This document shows, piece after piece, positions 32,308 through 44,897 of a stretch of 48,468 bases of DNA. Below the pieces are notes generated by a model. The model was given only the letters and a program-made list of their open reading frames with translations. It was not told where the DNA came from and did no database searches. The DNA comes from Gloeophyllum trabeum ATCC 11539 (Eukaryota > Basidiomycota > Agaricomycetes > Gloeophyllales > Gloeophyllaceae), in contig NW_006920424.1 in assembly GCF_000344685.1 (NCBI RefSeq), positions 548,932-597,399 on the forward strand, written 5' to 3'. A program made the position numbers and the translations under genes. Each line of letters starts with the position of its first letter. Within the stretch, counting starts at the first letter, position 1.

Positions 32308-34706
32308 ATGGCTCAACCGGGAATGCCAATATGGGCGGCAGACGACGAGATCGAGGAGGATTTCCAGGGCGTCGACCTGAATATGGCGATCGGGAACTAT
32401 GGGCAGAACGGGTTGTACGACGAAGGTGTGTAGCACAAGCCTTGTGAGGCGTGAATTCCGATAACTTATGCAGTCTGTCAGTCCAGTCCAGAATAGATGA
32501 GGCTGCGCTGCTTGCGGTGCAGCAGCAAATGCAGCAACAGGCCGCCTTTGCGCAGATCCCGGACCAAGTGAAGCGCGTGCGTTAGCCCTGGAGATTAGAG
32601 CCCCAAGGCTTTGATTGATTGACGATGTCTTGCGGACTAGTTCATTGTACACTTCCACCAAGCAGTGCTCAACAACAACTTGGAGGAGATTACCGTTGCG
32701 TATGAGAGTGGATGGAATCGACTGACGGAGAAGTTCTATGCCAAAACCGAATGGCCAGAGGCCGAGATCATCGCCCCTCTTGTGAACGACGGTACGATAT
32801 TTTCGTGCTTATTGCGGTCGGAGGGACTTACTGTTCTTAAGACCCCATCTTCTTGATTCTGTACCGGGAGCTTTACTACCGTCACGTCTACTCACGACTG
32901 CAACCCAACATCGATGACCGTTTCCACTCTTACGAAAACAGCTGCGAGCTCTTCAACTACCTCTTGAGTAAGCGGGCCTGCCTCATGTGTATGTTGTTCA
33001 CGTAGCCTCACCTGTGCTACGTACAGACTCGGATGAACCTGTGACGCTGGAGCTACCGGAGCAATGGTTGTGGGATATCATCGACGAATTCATCTATCAG
33101 TTTCAGTCTTACTGCGTCTGGCGCTCGCGCGTCAAGTCAAAATCAGACGAGGAGCTAATCCTGCTTCAAGAAGCAGCCAGCCAAGTACGGAGCTCTCTAA
33201 TACTCCTCTTGAGCTCACCTGAGACACCTCCCCGCAGGGAGTCTGGAGCGCATACAGCGTGCTTAACGTACTGTACTCCCTAATTCAAAAGTCGAAAATC
33301 AACGAGTACATCGTGGCCCAGCAGGAAGGCAAAAACGAAGAGGAGATCGCGTGAGTGCTTCCTCAAACCCGGCCTGTGATCAGGATCACTGATGCTTGGT
33401 TAGTGAAATTGTGGGTGAATACGGCGTGCGTCCGCTCTACCGGATGCTGGGCTACTTCAGTATCATTGGGCTGCTCCGCGTCCACACGATGCTCGGTGAC
33501 TTTACGCTAGCGCTCAAGGTGATGGAGAACGTTGAGCTGAACCCCAAGGCAAGCTTTTTCAGACCGATGTGCGATGAAGGCCTGTTATGACAAAGCCCGC
33601 GATTGCGATCTATAGGCTCAATTCACGCGTGTTACGGCCTGCCTGGTCTCGACGTACTATTACGTTGGCTTCTGCTACATCATGCTGAGGAGATACATGG
33701 ATGCTATCCGTGGGTACCTCTCGATATTGAACTTCATTCTCCGGATGCGACAGTATCACACGCGGAGTTATCAGTATGATCAGGTGCGCCTTACGCTACT
33801 ATACTATGAGCATTTGCTCAGAGGACATGCAGATAAACAAAACGGCGGACCGCATGTATGCGCTGTTTGCGGTGTGCAATGCACTCGCTCCGTCACGGAT
33901 AGACGATAATATCCTCAACACGGCGAAGGAGAAGTTCGGGGAACAGTTCACGAAAATGCAGCGAGGGTAGGTCTCGCGTTTGTCTGGGCCCTTACATTGA
34001 GTAAGTGTCGTCGTTACATAGCGAGGAAGGCATCGCGGCTTTTGAAGAGCTCTTCCTGTATGCTTGTCCCAAGTTCATCTCCGCCAACCCGCCGCCGTAT
34101 GATGATCCGGATGCGCTCACCGCCTACGTCGACGACCCGCCGACGGAGCCCGCCCAGCGGCACCTCGCGCTCTTCCTTGCCGATGTTCGCGCACAAGCCC
34201 CTGTACCGACGCTCCGCAGCTTCCTCAAGCTGTATACATCGTTGGACGCGAGCAAGCTCGCGGGCTTCCTCGACGCGGACGAAGAAGAGATGGTGCAGCA
34301 GATGATGGTGATGAAGCAGGCGAGCCGGTGCGTGAGCCGCGTGGGCGGGGAGAAGGGGCTACTTGAGGGTGCGGTGAGACCGACCAGCGATCTGGACTTC
34401 TCGATTGACGAGGTGGGTGCCATCAACTCGGCGGGTCGTGCTAGCGAAGCCAGCTGAATGCGTTTTTCGCAACAGAATATGCTCCATATGGTGGAATCGA
34501 CTGTGGGAAGGAGGTACGCGGGCTGGTTTATCAGGAGCACGGAGAACGCGCAACGGGTCTTGGATACGTTGAAGAACAGCCCCTTGGCTATACCGACTAA
34601 GAGCGTGGCTGCAAATGGCCAGGGCACCGACGGCGCTGCTGAACAGCCGGCAGCACCTAGGGCAGGAGGCCAGAAAGTAGCCTGGGGCGGCGTGAAGGTC
34701 GCGTGA
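32308..34706 (+). CDS. EIF3L: Eukaryotic translation initiation factor 3 subunit L
   Basis: This is a PCI-domain subunit of the eIF3 complex, which organises the 43S pre-initiation complex. Eleven exons (32308-32425, 32482-32576, 32641-32791, 32842-32967, 33027-33184, 33238-33350, 33404-33548, 33616-33783, 33833-33966, 34022-34412, 34476-34706) give 609 residues. Family segments are [91 protein letters not shown] and [12 protein letters not shown]. The intron after exon 7 uses a GC donor (33549). Exon 2 was placed with the second of two AG acceptors, because the first gives an early stop. A Gln-rich stretch follows the acidic N-terminus. Confidence 0.95.
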
Positions 34707-35630
34707 GCCGTATATTGAGTCCTTGCTCTCATTTCCACAGTGTTGTATGTGAGAATACATGTATTGTCCTTGAGCACAGGGTGCAAGTCCAAGAAGTTCT
34801 TCCCCTGCCTCGGCTACGTTTTCTCGTTGGCTCATGGGTACACGTGCCCTATCTATAGCAAAGCGACCTCAGTATGATGATTCTCAAGGTAGACATGTTA
34901 GATGGGTATATACTTCTCGAATATGGAAGGCGGTGAGTGGTGTTCCCACTAAGCAAGTACTTATAGACGTGGGCGTCTGATTTGCATATGCCGTGACTCG
35001 TCTCTACGTTTCCAAACTAACAAGTCCAGCGTATACGCTTCAGCTCAGTCCTGATGCTTTTCAAAGGTCAGCTTGAGACATGTAAGTTATGACCACCCCA
35101 GCAAGTAATCTCATCTGCACAAGAGCTTCTACGAGATTACCCGCGAGATAAGGCCGACCCAATGAATGGACGGCGCCCGGAGAAGCTGGCAAGGGTAGGA
35201 CAACCGCCTTCACATTGGTTGACGGCTTCCTCACCCCCAGGCGCCCTTCTGAAGCTCCTCTCGGCTCGGGGTCACTATCATGACCACTGATGATGGTGGG
35301 ATTACGCTCTTGTTCACATCCGGGGTGGTGCATTTGCCTCTTCTTTCTCGTTCCTCTCGACGTGGCCCCAGGATCATCTGCCCGTTCGATATTTCAGACT
35401 CACACAGTATACCGAGGTCAGTCCTCTCAGGTCGACGCATTCCTCATCGCCCTATGAAACCTCCTCCGAGAAACTCGCACACTTCCCACCACAGCTTTAC
35501 ACGCCTGCCTTTCCCTGTCATATTCATTGCTGGATCTCCCATCCCCGGCTGAATCGGAGAGACGTCCCGCGATATATGAAGCAGCGTCCTCTGTGACCTT
35601 TCATATCCTTTCGCTTCACCTCCTGTTGAA
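34707..35630. other. Intergenic region upstream of the O-methyltransferase gene
   Basis: About 920 nt with no recognisable gene. The frame at 35280-35552 is Arg/Pro/Ser-rich without features. A TATA-like ATATATGA lies near 35573-35580, about 55 nt before the O-methyltransferase ATG. Confidence 0.5.
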
Positions 35631-37427
35631 ATGACGATTCAAGATCTCAAAGCGCTCGGCAACATCATTCAAGATTCCATCACGAAACTAGAGAAGCACT
35701 ACAAGGATAGAAAGCTCGACTTCCCATCCCTCGATCAGCCATACACCAATGACGCTGCAGATGCACTGACGTCGGACGCAGACGTCGTTGCAGCAGTCAA
35801 TAATATCACGGCTGCCTCGTACCAGCTGATGTCAAATGTCAGGCCTCCATTCCTCAACATACTCGATGCGTCCACAGCGGTGAGCTACACTGATCCTCCG
35901 TAGTTACTCTACACACCGCTCATGAGCTATCAGTACGAACTATCGTCGTGTTTACGTGTAGCAGAACAATGCAATGCGGCCGAGATTCTGCGAGAAGCTG
36001 GGCCAGAGGGCGCTCACATTTCGATCATCGCGGCGAAGAATAACCTTGAACCCACTAAACTAGGTACGTGAGGCAACTACACTAGTTCGGTTTGTACCTG
36101 GCTAATGGCTCGACGAATGAAGCCCGTATATTCCGTCTCCTGGCTACCCACCATATCTTTCGAGAGGTCAAGCCAGACGTTTTCGCCAATAATCGGACCT
36201 CTTCGTACATTGATACAGGCAAATCCACAGAACAGCTGTATGAATTGTGCGTCTAAGCACAACGTATCGCTTCCTTCGCGTGCTGACGTCTCTGCCAGAG
36301 GTGTTGATAAACATTCTGGGACGGCTGGTGCAGCTGCCATTGTCGACCATTTGTGAGTGTGCCGCGAACTGGGGCAATTCCATCTCTAATAGTCATCACC
36401 AGCGTCGACGAAGTCCAAAAGGCCTCGGGGTACCTTTGGGAAACCTTGATCTCCCCGGAGAAAGGACACAGCTTCAGTTCCATTCACGCGCCCGTCCAGG
36501 AGGCGTTCAATACTGACCTGCAATTCTTCACATGGATTGAGCAACCTGGTAATGAACGTCGCTTCAAGCGATACCCCGCGGCCATCCGAGGGACGTCCTT
36601 GTGGAATGGCCCTAGCGCAATCTTGAAGGGATATGACTGGGGTTCGCTGACTTCAGACGATTTGATAGTGGATGTTGGCGGCGGTGCGGGGATGCCCTCC
36701 ATGTATATTGCTAGGGCAAACCCGAACGTGAAGATCGTCATTCAGGAGAGAGAGCAGGTCGCGGAACAGGGCAAGATGGTAGATATCCTCGCAGCTGACA
36801 TCACTTCGACGAATTGACGTTCCCATTGTAGTTTTGGTCCGAGACTTATCCCGATGCGTTCAATTCTGGGCGGGTTAGTTTCCAGGGTGGGCGCATTTCT
36901 CTCCCGTGCCGAAGCACCCCGAGACTCATGACATTTGGTAGTGCACGAGTTCTTCGAGCCGCAGCCACAGAAGAACGCGTCTGTCTTCGTTCTCCGGACT
37001 ATCCTGCACGACTGGCCGGATAGCGACTGTGAGGTTATCCTCCGCCATCTGCGTGCTGCTGCCACTCCGAGGACACGGCTGGTCATCGGCGACTACCTCA
37101 TCTCTTACGCCTGTCCGGATACCGGCGCGGCAGGGTCGCTCGCTGGATATAAGCCAATCGAGGCGCCACCACCGCTCTTGGCGAACCTGGGCAAGGCCAG
37201 CGCTACAGCGTATGCGCTGGACATGTCCGTGAGTTTCGCCCGCCATTATTGTCGTCCTGTAGAAGCGGCTAATTTTTCTCTCTGCACAGATGTTCACCAA
37301 CTTTAATGGACAGGAGAGAACGTTGAGACATTTCCTTGACTTAACAGCGCGGTGTGGGTGGCAGGCGATACAGGTGTATCGTTGCGATGATTCGCCGTTC
37401 GGGTTCTTGGTTTCGAAGCCCATGTGA
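35631..37427 (+). CDS. SAM-dependent O-methyltransferase (fungal COMT-like)
   Basis: This is a class I methyltransferase of the plant COMT/fungal secondary-metabolism type. Eight exons (35631-35879, 35934-36063, 36123-36246, 36299-36352, 36403-36778, 36832-36886, 36942-37228, 37290-37427) close in phase to 470 residues. An N-terminal dimerisation and winged-helix region contains AEILREAGPEG and ARIFRLLATHHIFREV. The SAM-binding glycine motif is VDVGGGAGMPS, about residue 274. FRVSFQ-type sequence precedes VHEFFEPQP, and VLRTILHDWPDSD carries the probable catalytic histidine (about 352). The substrate cannot be told from sequence. Neighbouring genes do not form an obvious metabolite cluster. 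Confidence 0.9.
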
Positions 37428-37960
37428 AGTGCTTTGGGACAACAGTCACAGGTAGTTCATCCTACCTTTAGAGCATACATTATACAGCAAAGAGTGGGGA
37501 GAAGGAAGTGTAAAGGAGACTTGGCACATGGCTGCCACATCTGTAGTGTCGTTGCATACAATCATTGCGGTCGTCGTCACCTCAGTATGCTCTTCGCCGT
37601 CCCCAACTTCGATTTCACGTATTCCGTTGCGTATAGATCTCACGAAGCCGTATCGTCTACCTGTAGCGAGGAGGTACAACATGGGCGATATGCTCCAGAA
37701 TGATATAGTGTCCAGGCAGGGTGAATATGCTACGCCATCCCACGATATTCGCATTGCCGTGAGGAATGACTATGGGTCTGCACAGTATGCACTTGCTCCG
37801 CATATGCTAGCTTGCTCGTGCCAGGTATTATCGGCGATGGAGACTGAAAGAAAACAATGCATAGCTGGTCGACCAACAAATACGACAGACATCATACAGC
37901 AAAGAGCACAAGTGTTGAGAAGGAAGGACACAGAAGACTCCGGCAATGCCTACCGACGCT
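37428..37960. other. Convergent intergenic region with a short imperfect direct repeat
   Basis: No gene is recognised. The words TACAGCAAAGAG and GAGAAGGAAG recur in the same order at about 37492-37510 and 37895-37926, suggesting a small local duplication. Confidence 0.45.
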
Positions 37961-40900
37961 CTACTGCATATCAGCGTCATCTTCATCATACTCGTCGCTA
38001 TCCTCTGGCCAGACTTCACTTATTCCTGACCAATAACTGAAAGCAGTGAAATGAGAGGGCAGTGCTGCGGCTCCGGGATACATCCGGCGCCTCAAATTAA
38101 TCCTGGCCTCTCGCACATCTGCGTCTGCATTGGGGTCATCTCTCAGCTCAAAGCCTTCGTACACCCCGAGGGAACGTCTCAAGAGATTATCATATGCTCG
38201 ACTCTCCTCCGCCTTGGTGATGACCCCAAATGTGTCCGGCGAGATCTGTGCACACCATATGTCGTACGCCGTGAACGGGCGTGAGCTAGGTATACGACTC
38301 GAACGGCGCTCGGGAGGCTGCACAACAGTGAGCCCGGCTTTCCGCGACGCCAGGGAAAAGACCATGCGGATCACGGGCAACGGCGAGTCCTTGCTCGTGA
38401 AGAGCCTGACACGACGCGGATCCATATCCGTGAAGGTCTTCCGTCGCACTTTGCGGGAGTACGACCGGTCGTTCTTCACCTGGATTAGTATAGCGGAGAT
38501 GTTCTTTGCTTCGATGGGAGCGTCCTTGAACACGAATGGGATGACAATGTCAACCCCCCGATGGGTGTCTGCACATAGGATAGCAGCACGACGAAGAACC
38601 AGGCGCCACAGATATTGAACATTGATCACGTCGTAGTCTTGAACCTTGATGAAATGGTTGAAGGCCATGCGAGCATCCTTGAATGTCGTAGAGAAGTCGT
38701 GGAATTCATCCTGGCGAGACGTGGAAGGCAGAGCATCTCCGATATTTGCGGACTCGTGCAATAGCGTTTGGAGGAATTCAAGTACCGAGAAGACCGGGGA
38801 GTGGTTGCGAGGGCCATATGCAAGCATATCGCGAGCTTTCATGAGGAGCAGCATAGCGGCGAGTTCGCCCCGATCTCCACGATGCACGCCCCACACGTCC
38901 AAGTGCTCAGACATCAGTTGGGCTTCGCTCCGGTCCTTCAGTTCTTGACCCGCGGCCTCCGCAAGCAGTGGTTCCGATGGAGCCACGGTCACCATAGACT
39001 GAAATCCCGGAGTCGCTGCAAGGCATATCCTCATGTGCCTCTCGACTTGCTCGCTCTCGACTTCCCGCTCACGAGGATTCTTAGGCCGGAATTCAAACGC
39101 GTAGCGAAGCGCAAGGCAGGCCAGGAGACCCTTGTCGCTGTCGCGTGTTGCCGAAACAGGTGTACCCAACAACTTTGCTCTTGCGAAATCCAACAATTCG
39201 TCCTTGACTTTTGCGCTGCCAAAGTCGTAGCGGGAACCGAATCTGTCCTAGCCTGTCAGAAGAGGAATTGAAAGGGCACAAAACTTGCACGCACAAAGGG
39301 CGACCTAGACGACACATGAAGTCAATCTTTGTGACCTTCTCCAGTGTATACTCCCCCTCAGCTACCCGAGGGGCGAGTTCATCGAACACAGTCTCAGTTA
39401 TCGCAGGAAGCACTTTGTAATCGGGCGCCTCCGACATGACTCGAGCAGATTTGTCCTGATAAGAGTTAGGGGCGAAGTCTTGAAATCTCCCCAACGTCGA
39501 GAGGAAGAGGGAGAAGATGGGAAGACCTGCCAGGGAGCGAAGAGCACGTCTGATTTCAGAGAAGACGGACCAGGTGTGCTTAGGTGGCGTCTGAGGAAGG
39601 TCATATGCCTCATCGAAAGATAAGACCACATAAGGGTTTACGGAGCCTCCAGGTGGCTTTTCTAGAGGTAGCTCTTCACCGGAAACAACCTCCAGTAATC
39701 TTTGTGCAGCCTTTGTTGATGTCTGGTCCTCATCGTTCACTATTATGCCTATGAGCTATTGCAACGCATATGACAAAGGCGGCTTACATCTTGCTACTCT
39801 GCGCGGGGAGCGTTGACCGGCCGCCTTCGACATGGGCGCACTTGCATTGGCAAACTGAGTAAATCACCAGTAAGATCTCTAATAGCAGTGAGAGTGTCCG
39901 GATCGATTGTATTGCACTCACATCTGTGGCTTCTTTGATCACGTCACTATAAAATGATTTGCGGTAATCATTTACCGAAGCAAACGTTTGCCCGTCCACC
40001 ATGCAGCTACGAAAAGCGGAAGCAAGTCGCTGCAGTCGCTGCTTACCCCGCAGGATCCGCAGATCTTCTCTATTCACGATATCTTTCAGGCGCTGGGAAG
40101 TCACCGTGAGCAACCCATAGAGGAATCCATCTGCACGGCCGTCATCCTTGGTTATCTTGAGCAGCCAGTCTCTCAGGTCTACATCTGCTGGCGGGAAGCC
40201 TGCGGTGGAGTATGAATCTCCCACGTATGCAGATAATGAGGTGACCATACCTTCACTGCGACGATCACGCAAGCACATGTAGATAACAATAACATCTTTG
40301 CCCAGTTCGTCGACCATTCGCGACTTGCCTGTGCCAGAGGAGTTGACAATTGTAGCATATCTGGCATATAACATACGTCCCGGGTCCAGGAAACTGCCAA
40401 TAGTCTGGCGCAACACAGATGCAGCTCGGCCCTTAAACTGGCCTCCCCAGCTTGCAATTGTGGCTAGAGAGTCGGTAAGCAAGACGCGATGTAATGCGTG
40501 AGACGAATGCTAGAGCCTACCATTCACCTGCTCCGGATCGCTGTACTGGGACTCGGGTGCATCCGTTTTGGTAGATCGAGACATTTCTGCATCGATTGTC
40601 AGCGGATACTCAGGAGGCAGACGAACAGCGCACCCCTAAGCTTCAGGCGGAGGTCCTTGAATGAGCGGTTCTCCAGACCAGCCTCAGCAAGCCTTTGAAT
40701 CTCCGGATCTTCCGAATACTTCGCAAAAACGACGCTGCTGGTATCTTGATATTCCGACAGGTCAGATGCAACTTCCTCCACCAGATGGAACAGCAGCATT
40801 CGCATCTGACGCGCCGGCAATTGATTCACCTTCTGCTTCTGATTCCAGTTCGATTGTATATAGGGATCCTGAAGGAGTCTCGCGTCCCAACTCGCATGCA

Positions 40901-41042
40901 TATCTTCCGAGATACCATCCGCTGTGCCAGAAGAACCGGCAAAAGCTGACTCGGGCGATGGGGATGATATCCTGGGTGACTTGCGTGCGGATATGTCTGG
41001 AGAGGACGGGGACGCAGATCTCTTTGCCGTGGCAGAGCACAT
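37961..41042 (-). CDS. P-loop NTPase with PD-(D/E)XK-like nuclease region (Crinkler-type)
   Basis: A multi-exon gene of roughly 900 residues. The first exon, ATG at 41040-41042, encodes a Ser/Pro-rich leader (SARKSPRISSPSPESAFAG). After two short introns comes Walker A in VNSSGTGKSRMVDELGK (near 40320), then an NTPase core. Walker B is VVLSFDEAYDL, near 39620. The last large exon (39180-37961) contains GVDIVIPFVF and ISAILIQVKN, a (D)-(Q/E)xK pattern typical of restriction-endonuclease-fold proteins, and an acidic end (EDSDEYDEDDADMQ). Such NTPase-nuclease proteins belong to the Crinkler-like families known to expand in basidiomycetes and to act as effectors or in genome conflict. The role here is inferred. 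The splice near 39750-39920 is ambiguous. Confidence 0.7.
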
Positions 41043-41260
41043 TACAGGTTACGACGACAGGTTGGACTTGAAATATTGTCGCGACTGTTGTGGCCCGAAG
41101 TCAATGTCACGCTCGTGCTGTGGCACGTCGCCCGCGTCGCCATTGTCCGAGTCACGTGCATTTACTCACAATGTAAGTTATTAAGTAAATTAATTACGAT
41201 GGCCGCAGTCCAGGAATCTCACTAGCAGGTCGTGTATGATCATACCGTAGCATAGAGAAA

Positions 41261-44200
41261 TCATAGTGTTATCTGCACACGCCCCATCCCATCCCCGCTC
41301 TCAAATTCCACCAGTTGCTTTCCGTTGTACAGCACTTCCACTGCCCTCCCTGTTGCCTCACTCACACCGGGCGCCATACTGAAATTCGCCTCCGCCAGGC
41401 TACTCCCACCCCAGCCAAAGTCCGCGACCAGGCCCCCGCGCAACCGCGCACCCCTCACGGACCCGGACGCCCACGCAGCGGGGAGCGCTGGCAGTAAGGT
41501 GATGATAAGCGGCTGCGAAGCAGCGGCCGTATCAGGTGCTTGTATTAGAGCATTCTGCCAACAATGACAGGGCTTGAAACGTGAGTGGCGCACAAGGAGC
41601 GGCAGGACGCACGAGCACAGCAGCCGGAAACCCGAGGTTCGCGTCGATCTGGAATATCGTGTTCGGCTGCGTCGGGATGTACGGGTTGTACAGACTGAAC
41701 AGGTTCGCCCCAAAGTTCCGCTCGAGCGCGTACTATGCGTGCACCCATCAGCCCCTCACCTGGAGGGGGAAAACAAACAGCACGTACGGTTAGCTCGTGG
41801 TAGAAGGCCGCCGCGTCATGGGACTGCGCCCATGCAGCGGCCCGCCAGACTTTCTCCCAGCCCGCATCGCCGTCCGGGCCAGTCCCATTCCCTCTGTGGA
41901 TCAGGCTCGTCTTCGCTGCCTCAAGTACTTGCACTTTGGTATAAGATGCGCTTGCGGGCGGGGGACTGGACTGGAGGGAGGCATTATAGGAGCTCAGCGC
42001 ATACCCAGGATACAGTCCGATCAGATGGGAGAGGTGCCGGTGCGTATCGTTCTGCTTGTCCAAGTCGACTTTCCATTCTGCCGGAAAGGGACGCATATCG
42101 GTGAGGCACGCATGTACAATCGAATGCCGGGCATTTCCCACCTTGCAGTTGGCCCCACGAGCCGATATGGATGCCCTTGTCCATCTGGGCCCGTGTGTTC
42201 CGCACATCTGCGTCGTTAGGTATTCAGCACCAGGTCAAGGGAAGGATGAGATTTGATCAATGACTACTTTCGAGGAACGCGACGTCCGAGTCCCCGGAGG
42301 CATTAAACCCCTTCTCCACTGCGTTGAAGAGCTGCCATATGAGTTGCTGCGCGTGCGCGCACCCTGCAGGTACGAACAGCTGTCTCGTACGGATATCCCG
42401 GAGGCGAACATTGGCGGTGCTCACCGAATGTGATGGGGGCCTGTTCTGGCGAGTTGCAGGGGTTGACGACCAGAGTTGAATCGTTGAAGTAGTAGTCTGG
42501 GACTAATTTGTTGACATGGAAGCTTGCTACGCCCTGTCGTAAGAGGCATAGCATGCCAGACAGCATCAAACGAGGATATGCAGCTTTCGTTACCTTCAGT
42601 AGCGGCCATCCTTGTGTTTTCCACCAGTCGATGTCATGTGTATAGTCAAAATGGTCCCAGACGTGGATCATCTATCGCAAAAGGGAAGTAACCCGCAAGA
42701 ATCGTGAGCCAGGGCAGCGAAGCTTACCATCCAGACCGCCGATTCTTGACAACGGCAATGTTATTCAACCGCCAGAAAGATAGATCGTAAGACTGACCTG
42801 GGTAGTCTGCCCATTGTGCTGATAATGGGTCGCCGACCAGGTTCTTCATACCTGTATGCCCGAAGATCTGCCGGTGCGGGGCGAAGTGGTTATCCAGCTG
42901 TAGCTCTTTCCCATGACTCTACTTACATTCATCTTCGAGGCGAAATATCTCATTGATCAGCGTGTAATACGGATATTCCGCAAGCGATGTCACCTCATTG
43001 TGAGTAACCCAGCCCTCCGAGATGTTATACAATATTTGAGCGGTCAGGCTTCCTCGAGGGGCCCAAGTTTTCTGGACCACTCTTTCAGCACATATTTATC
43101 GACGATCGGCAATGAAGTAGCAGCTCACCTGCATGTAATCCCACAAGGACTGAGTGACGTTCATGCCGGTCATCTCAGCCATCCAATAGTTCATCTGAAC
43201 GTTGATATTCGCATCTGCCAGGACATCATCAACCCCACCCTCCGCAGACTCCAACCAAACCAGCCAGGCACTTACGATAATCTGCACATCATCCACCCCG
43301 TTTATGCACGGAGCAACAGAATGCACGACAACGAGGGACCCGGCGTACCTGCACTCCACGGATTGGACGACTCCTGCGCCCACTTGCCCTGCAAGTTCGC
43401 AGGCAGCGTGCCGCGCGCACTGCTCGCGAGCATATACCGCCCGTAATTGAACGCCAGCCACTCCAAATACGGATTCCCCACGTCCGTCGCGTACGCGAGC
43501 CGCAACGCATCCGTCGGCGTGCCCAAGTCCGGCGTCTGCCCAAGGTCCAGCGAGAACGGCGCGACGACCGCAGCGTAGTCCGCGGCGTGCGCGGCGAGGG
43601 AGGACCGGTGCGATATGCCTGCGGTCGCGGAGAAGAGCAGGGCCACGAGGGCCGCGTGCGGGTCCGCGCCCCGGAAGGAGAACGAGTGCGCCGCGTCGCC
43701 CGCGTCCATGCTGTACTCCGTTCCGCCGACCCACGTCACCCAGCTCTCGCGCGCGCCCTGCACGCGCAGGGTCGCGTTGCTGTTCGCCGCGCCTGACAGC
43801 GGGGAGCAGGTCACGCGCGCATCCGCGCCGGTGGTCTGCGCGCGGAAGAGGAGCTCGTATACCATCCCCGGGGCGGCGACGGTCCCTCGCACTTGGAGCG
43901 TGAACGAGTCGAGGCAAGTGATGTTCGGGAGGGGCAGGCCGGTCTGGGTGAGGACCGACCAGGCGTACGTGATGGCGGGGAGCGGCTCGGAGGAGTTGAG
44001 GTACTGTGTGCATGCTTGGGTAGGGTTAGAGCAGAATGTTTCGCTTTCATAGGTCCTGTAGGTGAGGAATTGTGTGATGCTCTTAGGAAGCTCACTGACC
44101 GAGTATATGTCGCATTTCCGGATGACCAGGTCGCTCGTGCGATTGCATCATCGAGGTCCAACCACCGCCAGTAATCGTACGTTTCCCCAGCGGAGGCGAG

Positions 44201-44897
44201 GGTCGTGAGGAGATATCCGGCCCCAGAGTAGGAGCCTTACGTATCATTAGACTCATTTCCTTCGTCTTACCGATAACAAGGCACCCGGTAGGCTCTATAC
44301 GCACCGTAAGCCCCTGGGTCTTCTTGCAGCTCGAATATATCTGAAGAGAGATCGTGGTGACATATGTGGCCATCAAAGGGGGAAACTAACCGGGAATCGT
44401 GCCATTTGGGCTCTGGAATATCGCTTCTCGATATACCTGCATATCCTGAGCTAACGAAGCTCGCTGGTACGGGAGCTTGTTCCCTCCATTATACGACTAG
44501 TTTACAGTCGTGGTGTAGCACAGTGAGCCATATACGCTAAGTACCAGCCCGAACAGGCCGAAGCTAACAAATGCGCAGCGGCAGCTCACGGAATTAGAGA
44601 ACGGCCCTCCTGCCCATAACGACTCGATGTTCAACTGTGTGGTCTCCTGCCAGATACCGCCCGGGACCATCGCTTGTAAGTATGGAGGGTCAGCCCGTTC
44701 AAACCTTGAAAGCCCAGCCCTTAGTCTCCCTCACCGGCCAGATGTCCATTTCCAACTGGGAGAAACTCTGTCGTCCAGTCCGTCGCAGGCTGCGTATACC
44801 ACAAGCCGTTTCCTGACGTCGGAAAGCCCGGCGGGGCGGACACGGCCAGCGAGACCGAGGAAGCGAACGCAAAGAGACGCAATGTAGAGTACCACAT
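41261..44897 (-). CDS. Secreted GH95 alpha-L-fucosidase
   Basis: This is an inverting alpha-1,2-L-fucosidase-type glycoside hydrolase of roughly 800 residues in many exons. Family segments appear in order: [97 protein letters not shown] and [15 protein letters not shown]. The late beta-sheet part ends VQITL at the stop 41261-41263. The start is set at the ATG 44895-44897, since the next 21 residues form a textbook signal peptide ending AVSA. A TATA-like TTTATATG on the minus strand at about 44972-44979 lies 75 nt upstream. An upstream in-frame ATG at 44963 would sit only 10 nt from that box. The likely role is release of fucose from plant or fungal glycans outside the cell. I did not map the catalytic residues or all introns. 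Confidence 0.9.

Noticed and set aside
35280..35552. 90-residue plus-strand frame upstream of the O-methyltransferase
   Set aside because: It has Arg/Pro/Ser-rich sequence without recognisable motifs and lies in the expected promoter region.
37528..38040. 170-residue plus-strand frame
   Set aside because: It overlaps the 3' end of the NTPase/nuclease gene and has no family features or plausible start context.
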